Positions 6,246 through 6,390 of a stretch of 6,390 nucleotides of DNA are shown here, piece after piece (position 1 is the stretch's first letter; the number at the start of each line of letters is the position of its first letter). This DNA is from Geochorda sp036562495 (GTDB lineage Bacteria > Bacillota > Limnochordia > Limnochordales > Geochordaceae): positions 1 to 6,390 of the forward strand of contig DATCKA010000109.1 in the NCBI GenBank assembly GCA_036562495.1, read 5' to 3'. Below the pieces are notes generated by a model, which worked only from the letters and a program-made list of their open reading frames with translations, had not been told where the DNA came from and made no database searches. A program made the position numbers and the translations under genes.

Positions 6246-6268
6246 GTGCATTGTGATGATACACAGTC
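6242..6268. promoter_or_regulatory. Inverted repeat over gntR -10 box and start codon, candidate GntR operator
   Basis: GACTGTG (6242-6248) and CACAGTC (6262-6268) are perfect 7-base inverted arms with a 13-base spacer. Nested or overlapping symmetries are GTGTA (6237-6241) with TACAC (6260-6264), and TGTG (6252-6255) with CACA (6262-6265). The repeat covers the last bases of the -10 box, the predicted transcription start and the start codon, an ideal site for autorepression by the GntR product. YtrA-type regulators commonly bind such repeats at their own promoters; binding here is inferred. Confidence 0.45.
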
Positions 6269-6390
6269 ATCCTACGAGAGCGGCAGGGTCCGGCGAGAGC
6301 GGATCTCACGAGGGGCCGGCTCTGCCCATCGTCCTGGACCCGGCACAGCCCGAGCCCTTCTACCAGCAGATCGTGGATCAGGTGCGGCAA
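6256..6390 (+). CDS. GntR-family transcriptional regulator, YtrA-like N-terminus (partial, cut by window end)
   Basis: Only 45 residues are visible. After a polar, low-information leader (about residues 2-24) comes PIVLDPAQPEPFYQQIVDQVRQ (25-45 by my reading), whose FYQQIVDQVRQ segment matches the first helix of the GntR winged-helix domain. The leading P-I-V-L-D is typical of YtrA/short GntR regulators, which often sit before ABC transporter genes. The frame is open to the right edge. I chose the ATG at 6256; a GTG directly before it at 6253 or an ATG at 6232 are alternatives. No Shine-Dalgarno sequence precedes any of them, and the predicted transcription start falls at about 6252, so the mRNA may be leaderless. 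The gene diverges from the lacI-type gene; its partners lie outside the window. The family call rests on this N-terminal match alone. Confidence 0.75.
   Translation, partial: MIHSHPTRAAGSGESGSHEGPALPIVLDPAQPEPFYQQIVDQVRQ

Noticed and set aside
6172..6390. 72-codon minus-strand frame at the right edge
   Set aside because: It is antisense to the start of the GntR-type gene, where the plus-strand reading has a recognisable GntR helix. The minus-strand translation shows no motif.

Overview
The window is high-GC bacterial DNA (about two thirds G+C by eye) with GTG and TTG starts, overlapping stop/start codons and GGAGG-type ribosome binding sites. A LacI-type regulator beside a GntR regulator of the YtrA type, plus a five-part dipeptide/oligopeptide (Dpp/Opp)-class ABC transporter, would suit a high-GC Firmicute (Bacillota), a Chloroflexi-like or an actinobacterial lineage. 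The sequence alone does not settle the phylum.

Six coding regions cover most of the window. Five complete or partial transporter genes and their regulator lie on the minus strand, read from right to left: lacI-type repressor (6051 to 5044), extracellular solute-binding protein of family 5 (4909 to 3248), OppB/DppB-type permease (3151 to 2150), OppC/DppC-type permease (2153 to 1317), OppD/DppD-type ATPase (1320 to 349) and an OppF/DppF-type ATPase that runs off the left edge (356 to <1). The last four are translationally coupled through 4, 4 and 8 base overlaps. At the right edge a GntR-family regulator starts on the plus strand, divergent from lacI, and is cut by the window end.

Together the genes encode a complete importer: a secreted binding protein, two membrane subunits and a pair of non-identical ATPases. 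Although the class is named for peptides, the binding protein ends with a GWPSDDNPYN stretch and the OppD-like ATPase has a QASMNVLNPV Q-loop. Both resemble the branch of this class that takes up plant-type oligosaccharides such as cello- or xylo-oligosaccharides. A LacI-type regulator as the first gene fits sugar control, so oligosaccharide uptake is the favoured inference.

The 201-base lacI/gntR intergenic region holds a divergent pair of candidate promoters. The lacI promoter has a perfect TTGACA box and a LacI-like near-palindrome (TTGGAAAGGTTCCCAA) just downstream. The gntR promoter has an inverted repeat over its -10 box and start codon, and probably yields a leaderless mRNA. The 96-base gap between binding-protein and permease genes holds a very stable G+C hairpin with no U-tract, probably an mRNA stability or processing element. 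I found no tRNA, rRNA, CRISPR array, insertion sequence or convincing intrinsic terminator. No novel biological system is evident: this is a recognisable sugar/peptide uptake operon with some interesting regulatory details.
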